A DNA stretch of 64,000 bases. Origin: an uncultured Duncaniella sp. (GTDB lineage: Bacteria > Bacteroidota > Bacteroidia > Bacteroidales > Muribaculaceae). This document shows, in pieces, positions 54,698-62,908 of this stretch. How positions within the stretch are numbered: position 1 is the stretch's first letter; each line of letters starts with the position of its first letter. The notes beneath the pieces were generated by a model. It made no database searches and was not told the origin of the DNA. It saw only the letters and a program-made list of their open reading frames with translations. The position numbers and the translations under genes were made by a program. Location: positions 310,001-374,000 of the forward strand of contig CAJTQR010000004.1 in NCBI GenBank assembly GCA_910578515.1, read 5' to 3'.

Positions 54698-56251
54698 ATG
54701 AGTAACCAGCTTGAAAAAGTAAAAGAGCTCATCGCTTTGCGCGAGGAGGCACGTCTGGGTGGTGGCGAAAAAGCCATCCAGAAGCAACACGAAAGAGGTA
54801 AATATACCGCTCGCGAACGCATTGCACAGCTTCTCGACGAAGGCTCTTTTGAAGAGATAGACATGTTTGTACGCCATCGTTGCTACAACTTCGGTCAGGA
54901 AAAGAAAAGCTACTTAGGCGACGGTGTGGTGACCGGTTACGGTACCATCGACGGTCGTCTTGTTTACGTATTCGCACAGGACTTCACCGTATTCGGCGGC
55001 TCACTGAGCGAGACCATGGCACTCAAGATTTGCAAAATCATGGATATGGCAATGAAGATGGGTGCTCCCGTAATCGGTCTCAACGACTCAGGTGGCGCAC
55101 GTATCCAGGAAGGTATCAACGCCCTTGCAGGTTATGCTGAAATTTTCCAGCGCAACATCCTCGCTTCAGGTGTGATTCCTCAAATTTCTGGTATTCTCGG
55201 TCCGTGTGCCGGCGGTGCTGTTTACTCTCCCGCTCTCACCGACTTCACCATCATGACAAAGGGTATTTCCTACATGTTCCTAACCGGACCGAAGGTTGTG
55301 AAGACCGTGACCGGCGAAGACGTGACCCAGGAAGCTCTTGGCGGCGCTACCGTTCACTCTCAGAAGAGCGGTGTGGCTCACTTCGCAGCTGAGGATGGCG
55401 AGGAAACACTCCGCATCATCCGCAAGCTCTTCAGCTACATTCCTCAGAACAACCTCGAGGAGCCCCCGTTGGTGGAATGCAACGACCCCATCGACCGTCT
55501 TGAGGATTCACTCAACGAAATCATCCCCGATTCAGCCAACCGTCCTTACGACATGTACGAGGTAATCGGCGCTATTGTCGACAATGGCGAATTCCTTGAA
55601 ATCCAGCGCGACTATGCCAAGAACATCATCATCGGTTTCGCCCGTTTCAACGGTCAGGCAGTAGGTGTCGTAGCCAACCAGCCCAAATTCCTCGCAGGTG
55701 TGCTCGACAGCAACGCTTCACGCAAGGGTGCACGTTTCGTCCGCTTCTGCGACGCCTTCAACATCCCCTTGGTGACACTTGTCGACGTCCCCGGATTCCT
55801 CCCCGGTACAGGTCAGGAATACAACGGTGTGATTCTACACGGTGCGAAACTTCTTTACGCTTACGGCGAAGCCACCGTGCCCAAGGTTACAGTCACACTC
55901 CGCAAGAGCTACGGCGGTAGCCACATCGTGATGTCATGCAAGCAGCTCCGCGGCGACATGAACTACGCATGGCCTACAGCCGAAATCGCAGTTATGGGTG
56001 GCGCAGGCGCAGTTGAAGTGCTCTACGCTAAGGAAGCAAAGGCAGCTGAAGACCCCGCAAAGGTACTCAAAGAGAAGGAAGAAGAATACAACAAGCTCTT
56101 CTGCAACCCCTACAATGCCGCCCGCTACGGATATATCGATGATGTAATCGAACCGCGCAACACCCGTTTCCGCATCATCCGCGCGCTCCAGCAGCTCGCC
56201 ACCAAGAAGGTGACCAATCCCGCCAAGAAGCACGGCAATATTCCTCTCTAA
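54698..56251 (+). CDS. mmdA: Methylmalonyl-CoA decarboxylase/acyl-CoA carboxyltransferase alpha subunit
   Basis: 517 residues of the biotin-dependent carboxyltransferase family. Motifs include NDSGGARIQEG, GPCAGGAVYSPALTDF, and DVPGFLPGTGQEYNGVILHG, with KSYGGSHIVMSCKQL. It transfers the carboxyl group of methylmalonyl-CoA to biotin, forming propionyl-CoA. The gamma-like, biotin carrier and beta genes follow directly, which indicates a sodium-pumping decarboxylase rather than a soluble carboxylase. Confidence 0.93.
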   Translation: MSNQLEKVKELIALREEARLGGGEKAIQKQHERGKYTARERIAQLLDEGSFEEIDMFVRHRCYNFGQEKKSYLGDGVVTGYGTIDGRLVYVFAQDFTVFGGSLSETMALKICKIMDMAMKMGAPVIGLNDSGGARIQEGINALAGYAEIFQRNILASGVIPQISGILGPCAGGAVYSPALTDFTIMTKGISYMFLTGPKVVKTVTGEDVTQEALGGATVHSQKSGVAHFAAEDGEETLRIIRKLFSYIPQNNLEEPPLVECNDPIDRLEDSLNEIIPDSANRPYDMYEVIGAIVDNGEFLEIQRDYAKNIIIGFARFNGQAVGVVANQPKFLAGVLDSNASRKGARFVRFCDAFNIPLVTLVDVPGFLPGTGQEYNGVILHGAKLLYAYGEATVPKVTVTLRKSYGGSHIVMSCKQLRGDMNYAWPTAEIAVMGGAGAVEVLYAKEAKAAEDPAKVLKEKEEEYNKLFCNPYNAARYGYIDDVIEPRNTRFRIIRALQQLATKKVTNPAKKHGNIPL

Positions 56252-56271
56252 AATTAATCCCTGTCATTAAT

Positions 56272-57195
56272 ATGAAAAAGAGACTTCTTACGCTGCTCGT
56301 TGTGACACTGACGTGTGTCGCAGCCATCTCGGCACAGGGTCGCCGCGGTCTTCGCATCAATGAGGTGATGATTGCCAACGACTCCACAAGTGTCGTGGAT
56401 GACTTCGGGAAATACTCAGCGTGGGTGGAGCTGTTCAACTCCACATTCGGACCGCTGGAGATTTCAAGCGTCTTTCTCACAAACGACCGCAACAACAATA
56501 CCCTCTATCCCGTACCCTTAGGGGATGTGAACACCGAGATTCCCGCTCGCCAGCACATCCTGTTCTGGGCCGACGGTGAACCCAACAAGGGTACCTTCCA
56601 CATGAACTTCACCTTCACTCCCGGCGAGGATAACTACGTTGCCATCTATGATGCAAACGGGCTGTCGCTCATCGACGAGATTGTAATCCCGGGCTCACTC
56701 AAACCCGGTCAGTCATACGCCCGCAAGGTGGATGGCGAAGGTGGCACCGGCAACGCTGACGCATGGGAAATCCGCGACGGCTCCGACGCTATGTACATCA
56801 CTCCCTCAAGCAACAACATCATCAAGAGCACCAACAGCAAGGTAGACATGTTTGCCGAGCAGGATGCCCGCGGAGGTGGTATGGCTGTGATGGCTATGTG
56901 TATCGTTTTCACCGCACTCTTAGTGCTTGCAATCTGCTTCAACATCATCAACAAAATCGGTGCCAACATCTCGCGCAAACGCAAGATTAAGGCTCTCGCT
57001 GAAGGTGAGGAAGTGGAAGACCACCACAAAGAGCAGGATTCAGGCGAGGTTATCGCTGCTATCGCTGCAGCTCTCGCCGAGCATCTTGACGCTCATGACC
57101 GTGAAAACACCGTGCTCACCATCAACAAGGTGCGCAGGGCTTATTCTCCCTGGAGCTCCAAGATTTACGGACTCCGCGAACTTCCCCGTCGTTAA
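56272..57195 (+). CDS. OadG-like membrane subunit with an extra lamin-tail domain
   Basis: 307 residues. A signal-like N-terminus (about 1-22) precedes a lamin-tail-type beta-domain (about 27-170: LRINEVMIANDSTSVVDDFG, AWVELFN). One membrane helix lies at about 203-223 (GMAVMAMCIVFTALLVLAIC), followed by a cytoplasmic OadG-like tail (IAAIAAALAEHLDAHD, RRAYSPWSSKIYGLR). The gamma subunit normally is a short single-helix protein that helps assemble the sodium-pump complex. Here the extracytoplasmic lamin-tail domain roughly triples its size. Gene order (between mmdA and the biotin carrier) supports the role. Confidence 0.82.
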   Translation: MKKRLLTLLVVTLTCVAAISAQGRRGLRINEVMIANDSTSVVDDFGKYSAWVELFNSTFGPLEISSVFLTNDRNNNTLYPVPLGDVNTEIPARQHILFWADGEPNKGTFHMNFTFTPGEDNYVAIYDANGLSLIDEIVIPGSLKPGQSYARKVDGEGGTGNADAWEIRDGSDAMYITPSSNNIIKSTNSKVDMFAEQDARGGGMAVMAMCIVFTALLVLAICFNIINKIGANISRKRKIKALAEGEEVEDHHKEQDSGEVIAAIAAALAEHLDAHDRENTVLTINKVRRAYSPWSSKIYGLRELPRR

Positions 57196-57216
57196 CCCCC
57201 ATCAACTCAAACAATC

Positions 57217-57657
57217 ATGAAAATGAAAGAATATAAATATAGAATCAATGGCAACCTCTACTCGGTGAAGATAGGCGACATCGACAACAATCTCGCCCAG
57301 GTGGAGGTAAACGGTGTTCCCTATAAAGTTCAGCTCGAAAAGACTGAAAAGCCCGTTACCATCGTCACTGCTCCCCGCCCCTCGGCTGCTCCCCGCACTG
57401 AGTCAGGTGCCAAAGTTATCGCCAAGCCTCAGGTAGCCGCCGGCGGTATCCAGGTAAAGGCTCCACTCCCCGGCGTGGTGATGCAGGTACCTGTAAAGGT
57501 AGGCGACACAGTGAAGGCTTCAGACACCGTAGTGGTACTCGAAGCAATGAAAATGGAAAATGCCATCCATGCCGGCAACGACGGCAAGGTAGCTTCAATC
57601 GCCGTTACTCCCGGTGATTCCGTGCTCGAAGGAGCTGTACTCATTACTCTTGAATAA
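57217..57657 (+). CDS. Biotin carboxyl carrier subunit of methylmalonyl-CoA decarboxylase
   Basis: 146 residues. An Ala/Pro-rich linker (about 50-75) separates a small N-terminal domain from the biotinyl domain, with the attachment site EAMKMEN. It shuttles carboxybiotin between MmdA and the membrane beta subunit. The start may be Met1 or Met3 (57223). It lies 21 bp after the OadG-like gene and 17 bp before mmdB. Confidence 0.95.
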   Translation: MKMKEYKYRINGNLYSVKIGDIDNNLAQVEVNGVPYKVQLEKTEKPVTIVTAPRPSAAPRTESGAKVIAKPQVAAGGIQVKAPLPGVVMQVPVKVGDTVKASDTVVVLEAMKMENAIHAGNDGKVASIAVTPGDSVLEGAVLITLE

Positions 57658-57674
57658 GTAACATTACCACTACT

Positions 57675-58832
57675 ATGTCATTTAGCGATTTCATAATGCA
57701 AAACCTTCAGGAGTTCTGGCACCTGACAGGTTTCTATAACGCCACATGGGAACATATGGTGATGCTGGTAGTAGGACTCTTCTTCATCTGGCTTGCCATC
57801 AAGAAGAATTTCGAACCCATGCTCCTCGTTCCGATAGGCTTCGGTATATTGATTGGAAATATCCCGTTCAATACCACCGCCGGTCTCGAAATCGGTATCT
57901 ACGAGGAAGGTTCGGTACTCAACATCCTTTACAATGGTGTGAGCGCCGGATGGTATCCACCTCTGATTTTCCTTGGCATCGGTGCCATGACCGACTTCTC
58001 GGCACTGATAGCCAATCCTAAACTCATGCTTATCGGTGCGGCTGCACAGTTTGGTATCTTCGGTGCCTATATGGTGGCTCTCCTTCTCGGATTTGCCCCC
58101 GACCAGGCAGGTGCCATCGCCATCATCGGTGGTGCTGACGGTCCTACAGCTATCTTCCTGTCATCCAAGCTCGCTCCCAACCTGATGGGTGCAATCGCCG
58201 TATCAGCATACTCCTACATGGCTCTCGTGCCCGTGATTCAGCCCCCGTTGATGCGTCTCTTCACCACCAAGAAGGAACGTCTCATCAAGATGAAGCCCGC
58301 GCGCGCCGTGTCACAGAACGAGAAAATCATCTTCCCCATCGTGGGTATGATTCTCACCTGCTTCGTGGTACCCTCTGGTATCCCCTTGCTCGGTATGCTC
58401 TTCTTCGGTAACCTGTTGCGCGAATGTGGCGTGACCAACCGTCTTGCCAAGACTGCAAGCAATGCCCTCACCGACATTGTGACCATCCTCCTCGGCATGA
58501 CTGTGGGTGCATCCACTCAGGCATCAGAATTCCTCACAGGCGACACTATCCGCATCTTCCTTCTCGGCTTCATGGCATTTATCATTGCCTCAGCCAGCGG
58601 TGTGCTCTTCGTGAAGCTCTTCAACCTCGTGTTGCCGAAGTCTAAGAAAATCAATCCGCTTATCGGTAACGCCGGTGTATCAGCAGTGCCGATGTCAGCA
58701 CGTATTTCCAACAATCTCGGTCTTGAGTACGACCCGAGCAACTACCTCCTCATGCACGCCATGGGTCCAAACGTGGCAGGTGTGATTGGTTCGGCAGTTG
58801 CTGCTGGTGTCCTCCTGGGATTCCTCGCTTGA
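57675..58832 (+). CDS. mmdB: Sodium-translocating decarboxylase beta subunit
   Basis: 385 residues, very hydrophobic with about ten or more membrane segments. Conserved blocks include VPIGFGILIGNIPF, GADGPTAIFLSSKLAPNLMG (the sodium-site region), and NAGVSAVPMSARISNNLGLE. It decarboxylates carboxybiotin and exports sodium. It is the last gene of the operon; a bulged hairpin terminator follows. Confidence 0.95.
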   Translation: MSFSDFIMQNLQEFWHLTGFYNATWEHMVMLVVGLFFIWLAIKKNFEPMLLVPIGFGILIGNIPFNTTAGLEIGIYEEGSVLNILYNGVSAGWYPPLIFLGIGAMTDFSALIANPKLMLIGAAAQFGIFGAYMVALLLGFAPDQAGAIAIIGGADGPTAIFLSSKLAPNLMGAIAVSAYSYMALVPVIQPPLMRLFTTKKERLIKMKPARAVSQNEKIIFPIVGMILTCFVVPSGIPLLGMLFFGNLLRECGVTNRLAKTASNALTDIVTILLGMTVGASTQASEFLTGDTIRIFLLGFMAFIIASASGVLFVKLFNLVLPKSKKINPLIGNAGVSAVPMSARISNNLGLEYDPSNYLLMHAMGPNVAGVIGSAVAAGVLLGFLA

Positions 58833-58840
58833 TTCAAGCC

Positions 58841-58895
58841 ATAACCGCATAAGGGCTGCGACCCTTCCGAGCCGCAGCCTTATGCGTTATTTATT
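58841..58895 (+). terminator. Terminator after mmdB
   Basis: ATAACCGCATAAGGGCTGCG pairs with CGCAGCCTTATGCGTTAT allowing two single-nt bulges, followed by TTATTG. The rest of the spacer to 59164 shows only a small hairpin around 59025-59042 (GGTTTG/CAAACC) and no gene. Confidence 0.75.
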
Positions 58896-59164
58896 GTTAA
58901 CCTACCGTTCGCTTATAAAATACCTTATTCCGGTTCATTCCGGTACACAATAGTGGCTTAGGACATTTAACACAGTGTTAATTTCCAGTTTTTACCACAA
59001 TAGCATCCTTTTTATCCGGTTTGTCCACAAACCTATGTCTCCTCCGGATTGTTTTAAAAATAGAAATTAATTCGAAATATTTAATAAAAATACTTATCGG
59101 TCTCAGTGAGCGAGAACTTTCGCCGTCCTCTATACCCGCTGGAACATTCAGACTTTGAAAAAAT

Positions 59165-59554
59165 ATGGTAACCAAAAAAGTCATCGACACAATTTACCGC
59201 CAGTTCAATCATCCGCCACAATCGGTTGATGAACTCAACATAGGTCTACTGTTTGACTACGCAATCGAAAATCACGGTATAGTCATTGATGAAAACGACC
59301 TCTACATCGGAAGCGTTGACCCAAAATCACCGTTTGCCGTACTTCCTCTTGACCGCATCCATGAAATTGTAGAATTTGACGATGTGATAGCCATTGTGCT
59401 TCACTCATCAATAATATTCCTCAACAAGCATAACTCCGACGTGAACGTGCATATACGCATGACCCCACCCTCGCTCTGGTCACGCCTGAAATCACGTCTC
59501 TCCGAACGCCGCCGCAATCCTAAGAACAATATAATGCTGACTGATGAAGCGTAG
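59165..59554 (+). CDS. Conserved-looking hypothetical protein overlapping tcdA
   Basis: 129 residues, no signal peptide or membrane helix. It is mixed alpha/beta (LLFDYAIENHGIVIDENDLY, IHEIVEFDDVIAIVLHSSII) with a basic tail (LWSRLKSRLSERRRNPKNN). I do not recognise the family. It overlaps the tcdA start by 11 nt, so it is almost certainly translated and coupled to tcdA; a tRNA-related role would be a guess from that link only. Confidence 0.7.
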   Translation: MVTKKVIDTIYRQFNHPPQSVDELNIGLLFDYAIENHGIVIDENDLYIGSVDPKSPFAVLPLDRIHEIVEFDDVIAIVLHSSIIFLNKHNSDVNVHIRMTPPSLWSRLKSRLSERRRNPKNNIMLTDEA

Positions 59555-60320
59555 CGATATCTTCAACCGCACCGCTCTCCTGACAGGCACCGCCAAACTT
59601 GAGGAATTCGCCTCGAAGCGTGTCATAATTTTTGGAGTGGGCGGAGTGGGAAGCTGGACCGCTGAAACTTTAGTGCGAACCGGCTACACCGATATCACTC
59701 TTGTCGATGCCGACCGCGTGGCGGTGTCGAACATCAACAGGCAGCTCCCTGCCACATCATCGACCGTCGGTGAAGTCAAGGTGGATGCCATGAAGCATCA
59801 TCTGCTCGACATCAACCCCGAGGCAAACATCACGGCTATACATGGATTCTACAATCCTGAAACTGCTCCCGACTACGACCTGACAGCCTACGACTACATC
59901 GTAGATGCAATCGATTCACTTTCCGACAAAGCACTTCTCATAATCCGTGCCACCGAAGCGGTCGCAGCTACGGCTTCATCGCCACGCCCCGTGAAATTCT
60001 ATTCCTCGATGGGCGCAGCGCTCAAACTCGACCCTTCACGCATATCAGTGGCTGAATTCTGGAAAGTAACAGGGTGCCCGCTGGCAGCCTCTCTGCGCCG
60101 CAAATTCAAAAAATCAGGCGATTTTCCCCGCCGAAAGTTCCAATGCGTCTACTCCGACGAGTTAGTGCCCAACCATCCCGACTCCGCCTCACTTACTGAT
60201 ACATCCGGAGCGCTCTCATATCGCAAAGCCTCCACCAACGGCTCGCTGATGCACATCACATCAATATTCGGCATCACACTCGCCTCCCTCATCATCCGCG
60301 ACACCCTGAAACGCAATTAG
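59544..60320 (+). CDS. tcdA: tRNA threonylcarbamoyladenosine dehydratase (ThiF/E1-like)
   Basis: 258 residues. A nucleotide-binding E1-like motif VGGVGSWTAETLVRTGYTDI, then LVDADRVAVSNINRQLPAT and KVDAMKHHLLDINPEA, are typical of TcdA (CsdL). It cyclises t6A37 in tRNA to ct6A using ATP. Length and motifs fit TcdA rather than ThiF or MoeB: there is no zinc-binding C-terminal CxxC pair and no sulfur-carrier gene nearby. The gene starts inside the end of the upstream hypothetical gene. Confidence 0.88.
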   Translation: MKRSDIFNRTALLTGTAKLEEFASKRVIIFGVGGVGSWTAETLVRTGYTDITLVDADRVAVSNINRQLPATSSTVGEVKVDAMKHHLLDINPEANITAIHGFYNPETAPDYDLTAYDYIVDAIDSLSDKALLIIRATEAVAATASSPRPVKFYSSMGAALKLDPSRISVAEFWKVTGCPLAASLRRKFKKSGDFPRRKFQCVYSDELVPNHPDSASLTDTSGALSYRKASTNGSLMHITSIFGITLASLIIRDTLKRN

Positions 60321-60386
60321 AGCCTGTCAACAACGCTCACGTCAAAACTGATTGCGTGGATTAGAGAAATTTTTCATTATTAATTA

Positions 60387-60418
60387 TTTGGGTGTTCGGG
60401 GATTAATTACGACCTTTG
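60387..60418 (+). promoter_or_regulatory. Promoter of the NhaD antiporter gene
   Basis: TTTG (60387-60390), 20 nt, GACCTTTG (60411-60418; one mismatch to TAnnTTTG). The predicted start is near 60426, giving a leader of about 190 nt. Confidence 0.5.
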
Positions 60419-60425
60419 CGCCGAT

Positions 60426-60617
60426 TGAACACTTTGGGCAATCAAATGGGACAGATTACGGGGTTTGCCCCGAAAAAACCGTCCTGAAGTACCATATACC
60501 TATGTGCGGCCGCTTATATCCGGTAGGTCCGGATGTGTACCGCCCCCATTGACAAGTGGAGATAAAAAAGTTACAGAAGTTTCAATATTTATTTCTAACC
60601 ATGAAATCCTATTAGTG
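60426..60617 (+). other. Structured 5' leader of the NhaD gene
   Basis: Several nested hairpins are visible: CGGGG-TTTG-CCCCG (about 60459-60472) followed by AAAAAACC and enclosed by GGAC/GTCC, and ATCCGG-TAGGT-CCGGAT (about 60517-60533), flanked by GTGCGG and GTACCGCC. The run is GC-rich compared with its flanks. It could be a riboswitch-like or attenuation element for a sodium antiporter. A 66-codon frame here shows no protein features. Confidence 0.4.
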
Positions 60618-61910
60618 ATGGTAACAGTAATAGTCACATTTTTTATTTTAGGTTATTTGTGCATCGCTCTTGAAAGCGTGCTGAAAATCAACAAAGCCGT
60701 ACCGGCATTGCTGATGTGTGTGGTATGTTGGACACTCTATGCCTGCGGTTTTCCCGGCATGGATACCTCCGGTCGTCTTCTCCACCATCTCGGAGAGACA
60801 TGTGAAATCCTATTCTTCCTGATGGGTGCGATGACTATCGTGGAGATTGTAGACGCCAACGGTGGTTTCTACTTCGTTCACGACGCATTGGCTACCACAA
60901 GCAAACGCAAGCTCCTCTGGCGCATCACAGCCATGGCTTTCATCCTCTCCGCTATCCTCGACAATCTCACCACAAGTATCGTCATGATTATGGTGCTCCG
61001 CAAACTCGTGGACGACCATAACGACCGCATGATATTCGGTGGCATGATTATCATCGCAGCCAACGCCGGCGGTGCCTTCTCGCCGATTGGCGACGTCACC
61101 ACTATCATGCTGTGGATTAAGGGCATGATTACCACTGGTGGTGTAATCTCTCAGCTTCTGCTCCCCTCGGTGGTGTCAGTGGTGGTCTCAGCGCTCCTCT
61201 GCTCCATGTACCTCAAGGGAGAAATCAAACCCGCAGTCAATACCGACAATTCAGCCGCCGCAGCCCAGACTCCCGGCGACCGCAACCTCATACTGTTCAT
61301 CGGTGTGGGCGGACTCATTTTCGTGCCCATTTTCCGAATCCTCACCGGACTTCCCCCCTTCATGGGTATTCTCCTCGCCCTTGGCGTGCTCTGGCTTGTG
61401 AGCGAATTCCGCTGCAACCGCCACGCGCTTCTCTGTGAGAGCAGCCACCTCAAGGTGACCACCCTCCTCTCGCGCATCGACATGGCTACCATCCTCTTCT
61501 TCCTCGGCATTCTCCTCGCCGTAGCTACACTACAGGAGACAGGGGTGCTCACAGCATTCGGCCAGTGGCTCAATGAAGTGTCAAACGGCAACCATTACCT
61601 CGTCACCGGTATCATCGGCGTCGTATCAAGTATCGTTGACAACGTGCCTTTGGTGGCAGGATGCATGGATATGTATCCTATTGCAGCTACAGGCGATTTC
61701 GCAGCCGACGGTGTGTTCTGGCAGCTGCTCGCCTACTGTGCCGGTGTCGGCGGCTCTATGCTTATTATCGGCTCGGCAGCAGGCGTGGTAGTGATGGGTC
61801 TGGAGAAAATCAGCTTCGGCTGGTATCTCCGCCGCTTCTCCTGGATAGCATTTGTCGGCTACTGTGCAGGTATAGCGATTTACGCCATTGAGCACCTGCT
61901 ATTCTTCTAA
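60618..61910 (+). CDS. nhaD: NhaD-type sodium:proton antiporter
   Basis: 430 residues from the ATG at 60618, where the first membrane helix begins (MVTVIVTFFILGYLCIALES). The open frame extends 51 codons upstream, but that part lies in the structured leader and is polar. About 12 hydrophobic helices and the ion-transporter motifs AILDNLTTSIVMIMVLRK, IIIAANAGGAFSPIGDVTTI and SSIVDNVPLVAGCMDMY define the family. It exchanges cytoplasmic sodium for protons. The next gene starts 14 bp after the stop. Confidence 0.88.
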   Translation: MVTVIVTFFILGYLCIALESVLKINKAVPALLMCVVCWTLYACGFPGMDTSGRLLHHLGETCEILFFLMGAMTIVEIVDANGGFYFVHDALATTSKRKLLWRITAMAFILSAILDNLTTSIVMIMVLRKLVDDHNDRMIFGGMIIIAANAGGAFSPIGDVTTIMLWIKGMITTGGVISQLLLPSVVSVVVSALLCSMYLKGEIKPAVNTDNSAAAAQTPGDRNLILFIGVGGLIFVPIFRILTGLPPFMGILLALGVLWLVSEFRCNRHALLCESSHLKVTTLLSRIDMATILFFLGILLAVATLQETGVLTAFGQWLNEVSNGNHYLVTGIIGVVSSIVDNVPLVAGCMDMYPIAATGDFAADGVFWQLLAYCAGVGGSMLIIGSAAGVVVMGLEKISFGWYLRRFSWIAFVGYCAGIAIYAIEHLLFF

Positions 61911-61924
61911 TAAGAATGATTCAG

Positions 61925-62581
61925 ATGAAATTCCTACCCTACATACTTATCTCATTAACCATCGCTGCCACCGGATGCTCAGCTCCGGTGGCAGGCGATG
62001 GAGAGGGAGAGGCGGAGGCAACTCAGTTTGAGAGCTCCGACCTCTCCCTCTTCGAGTTACGTGACCGTGTGAAAAAGGTCACAAAGACCACCTACTACAA
62101 GGTCACACCCCGAGGCGATTCATTGGAGGTTGACACCGCCGCCGTGAACCGCCTGGAGACCACCGTCTACTTCGACTCACTTGGCAATTACGTGCCGCGC
62201 CGCTACGAGCGTCTGCGCCGCGACAGCCAAGGGCGCATAACCCGCTGGGAGGACCGTAAACCCAATTTAAGGAATCTCCATGGAGGTTTCCTGAAGGACA
62301 CCCTCGGCTACGAACATGTGTCGGGAAATGTGGTGAAAAGCGACGGTATGGGCGACTTCGCCATCACCGTCTACGACGACAACCACAACATAGTGGGTCA
62401 ATACACCGACCCCGCGGTGGAGGGTGAACAGACCGCCTGCTTCAACATTTACCGCGAGTTTGACCCCAAAGGCAACTGGACCCGGCGCATCTCCGTATGG
62501 ACCACCCAGCAGCCCGGCTCACGCCCGCATGTAAGCTACACTTCCGAGGAAAGAGTTATTGTATATTATACAAACAAATAG
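61925..62581 (+). CDS. Lipoprotein of unknown function
   Basis: 218 residues from the ATG at 61925; an ATG three codons earlier (61916) is possible. A lipoprotein signal MKFLPYILISLTIAATGC is clear. The mature part is charged and strand-rich with YD/RHS-like short repeats (ETTVYFDSLGNYVPRRYER, ITVYDDNHNIVGQYTD, NIYREFDPKGNWTRRIS), a pattern seen in Bacteroidales lipoproteins with MORN/RHS-like turns. Gap to nhaD is 14 bp, so the two are probably co-transcribed. Confidence 0.78.
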   Translation: MKFLPYILISLTIAATGCSAPVAGDGEGEAEATQFESSDLSLFELRDRVKKVTKTTYYKVTPRGDSLEVDTAAVNRLETTVYFDSLGNYVPRRYERLRRDSQGRITRWEDRKPNLRNLHGGFLKDTLGYEHVSGNVVKSDGMGDFAITVYDDNHNIVGQYTDPAVEGEQTACFNIYREFDPKGNWTRRISVWTTQQPGSRPHVSYTSEERVIVYYTNK

Positions 62582-62617
62582 GACTTATATACCCGAAATA
62601 AAAATCATCAATTATTC

Positions 62618-62658
62618 TACGGATTATGCGTGTTTGTTCACTCATAATCCGTATTTTA
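62618..62658 (+). terminator. Intrinsic terminator after the lipoprotein gene
   Basis: TACGGATTATG pairs with CATAATCCGTA around a 14-nt loop, followed by TTTTATT. The stretch 62660-62908 is very AT-rich, holds no gene and probably contains the promoter of the next gene, but I cannot fix a clean box. Confidence 0.82.
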
Positions 62659-62908
62659 TTAGCACATAAGTATAATTTATTGGTAATTATATCCACAAAT
62701 TCACATTTCTTTTGGTTATTCCAAATATTCTAACTTAATTTGCCTCATAATTACGAGATAAACTTACAATTCTTTTCATTTCCACATTGAATTACTTATT
62801 GTAGTTTTAGAGATTATAGTTAAATCAGATTATGTAGCTTTATTAGAGAATATAGCCCTTAAATTCTGAACATTTTTATCATACTTACCTCATTTTTACA
62901 TTTCTTTT

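Noticed and set aside
60352..60552. 66-residue frame upstream of nhaD
   Set aside because: It overlaps the promoter and structured leader and shows no protein features.
60465..60617. 51-codon N-terminal extension of NhaD
   Set aside because: Polar, Pro-rich sequence over hairpin-forming DNA; the first helix begins at the internal ATG.
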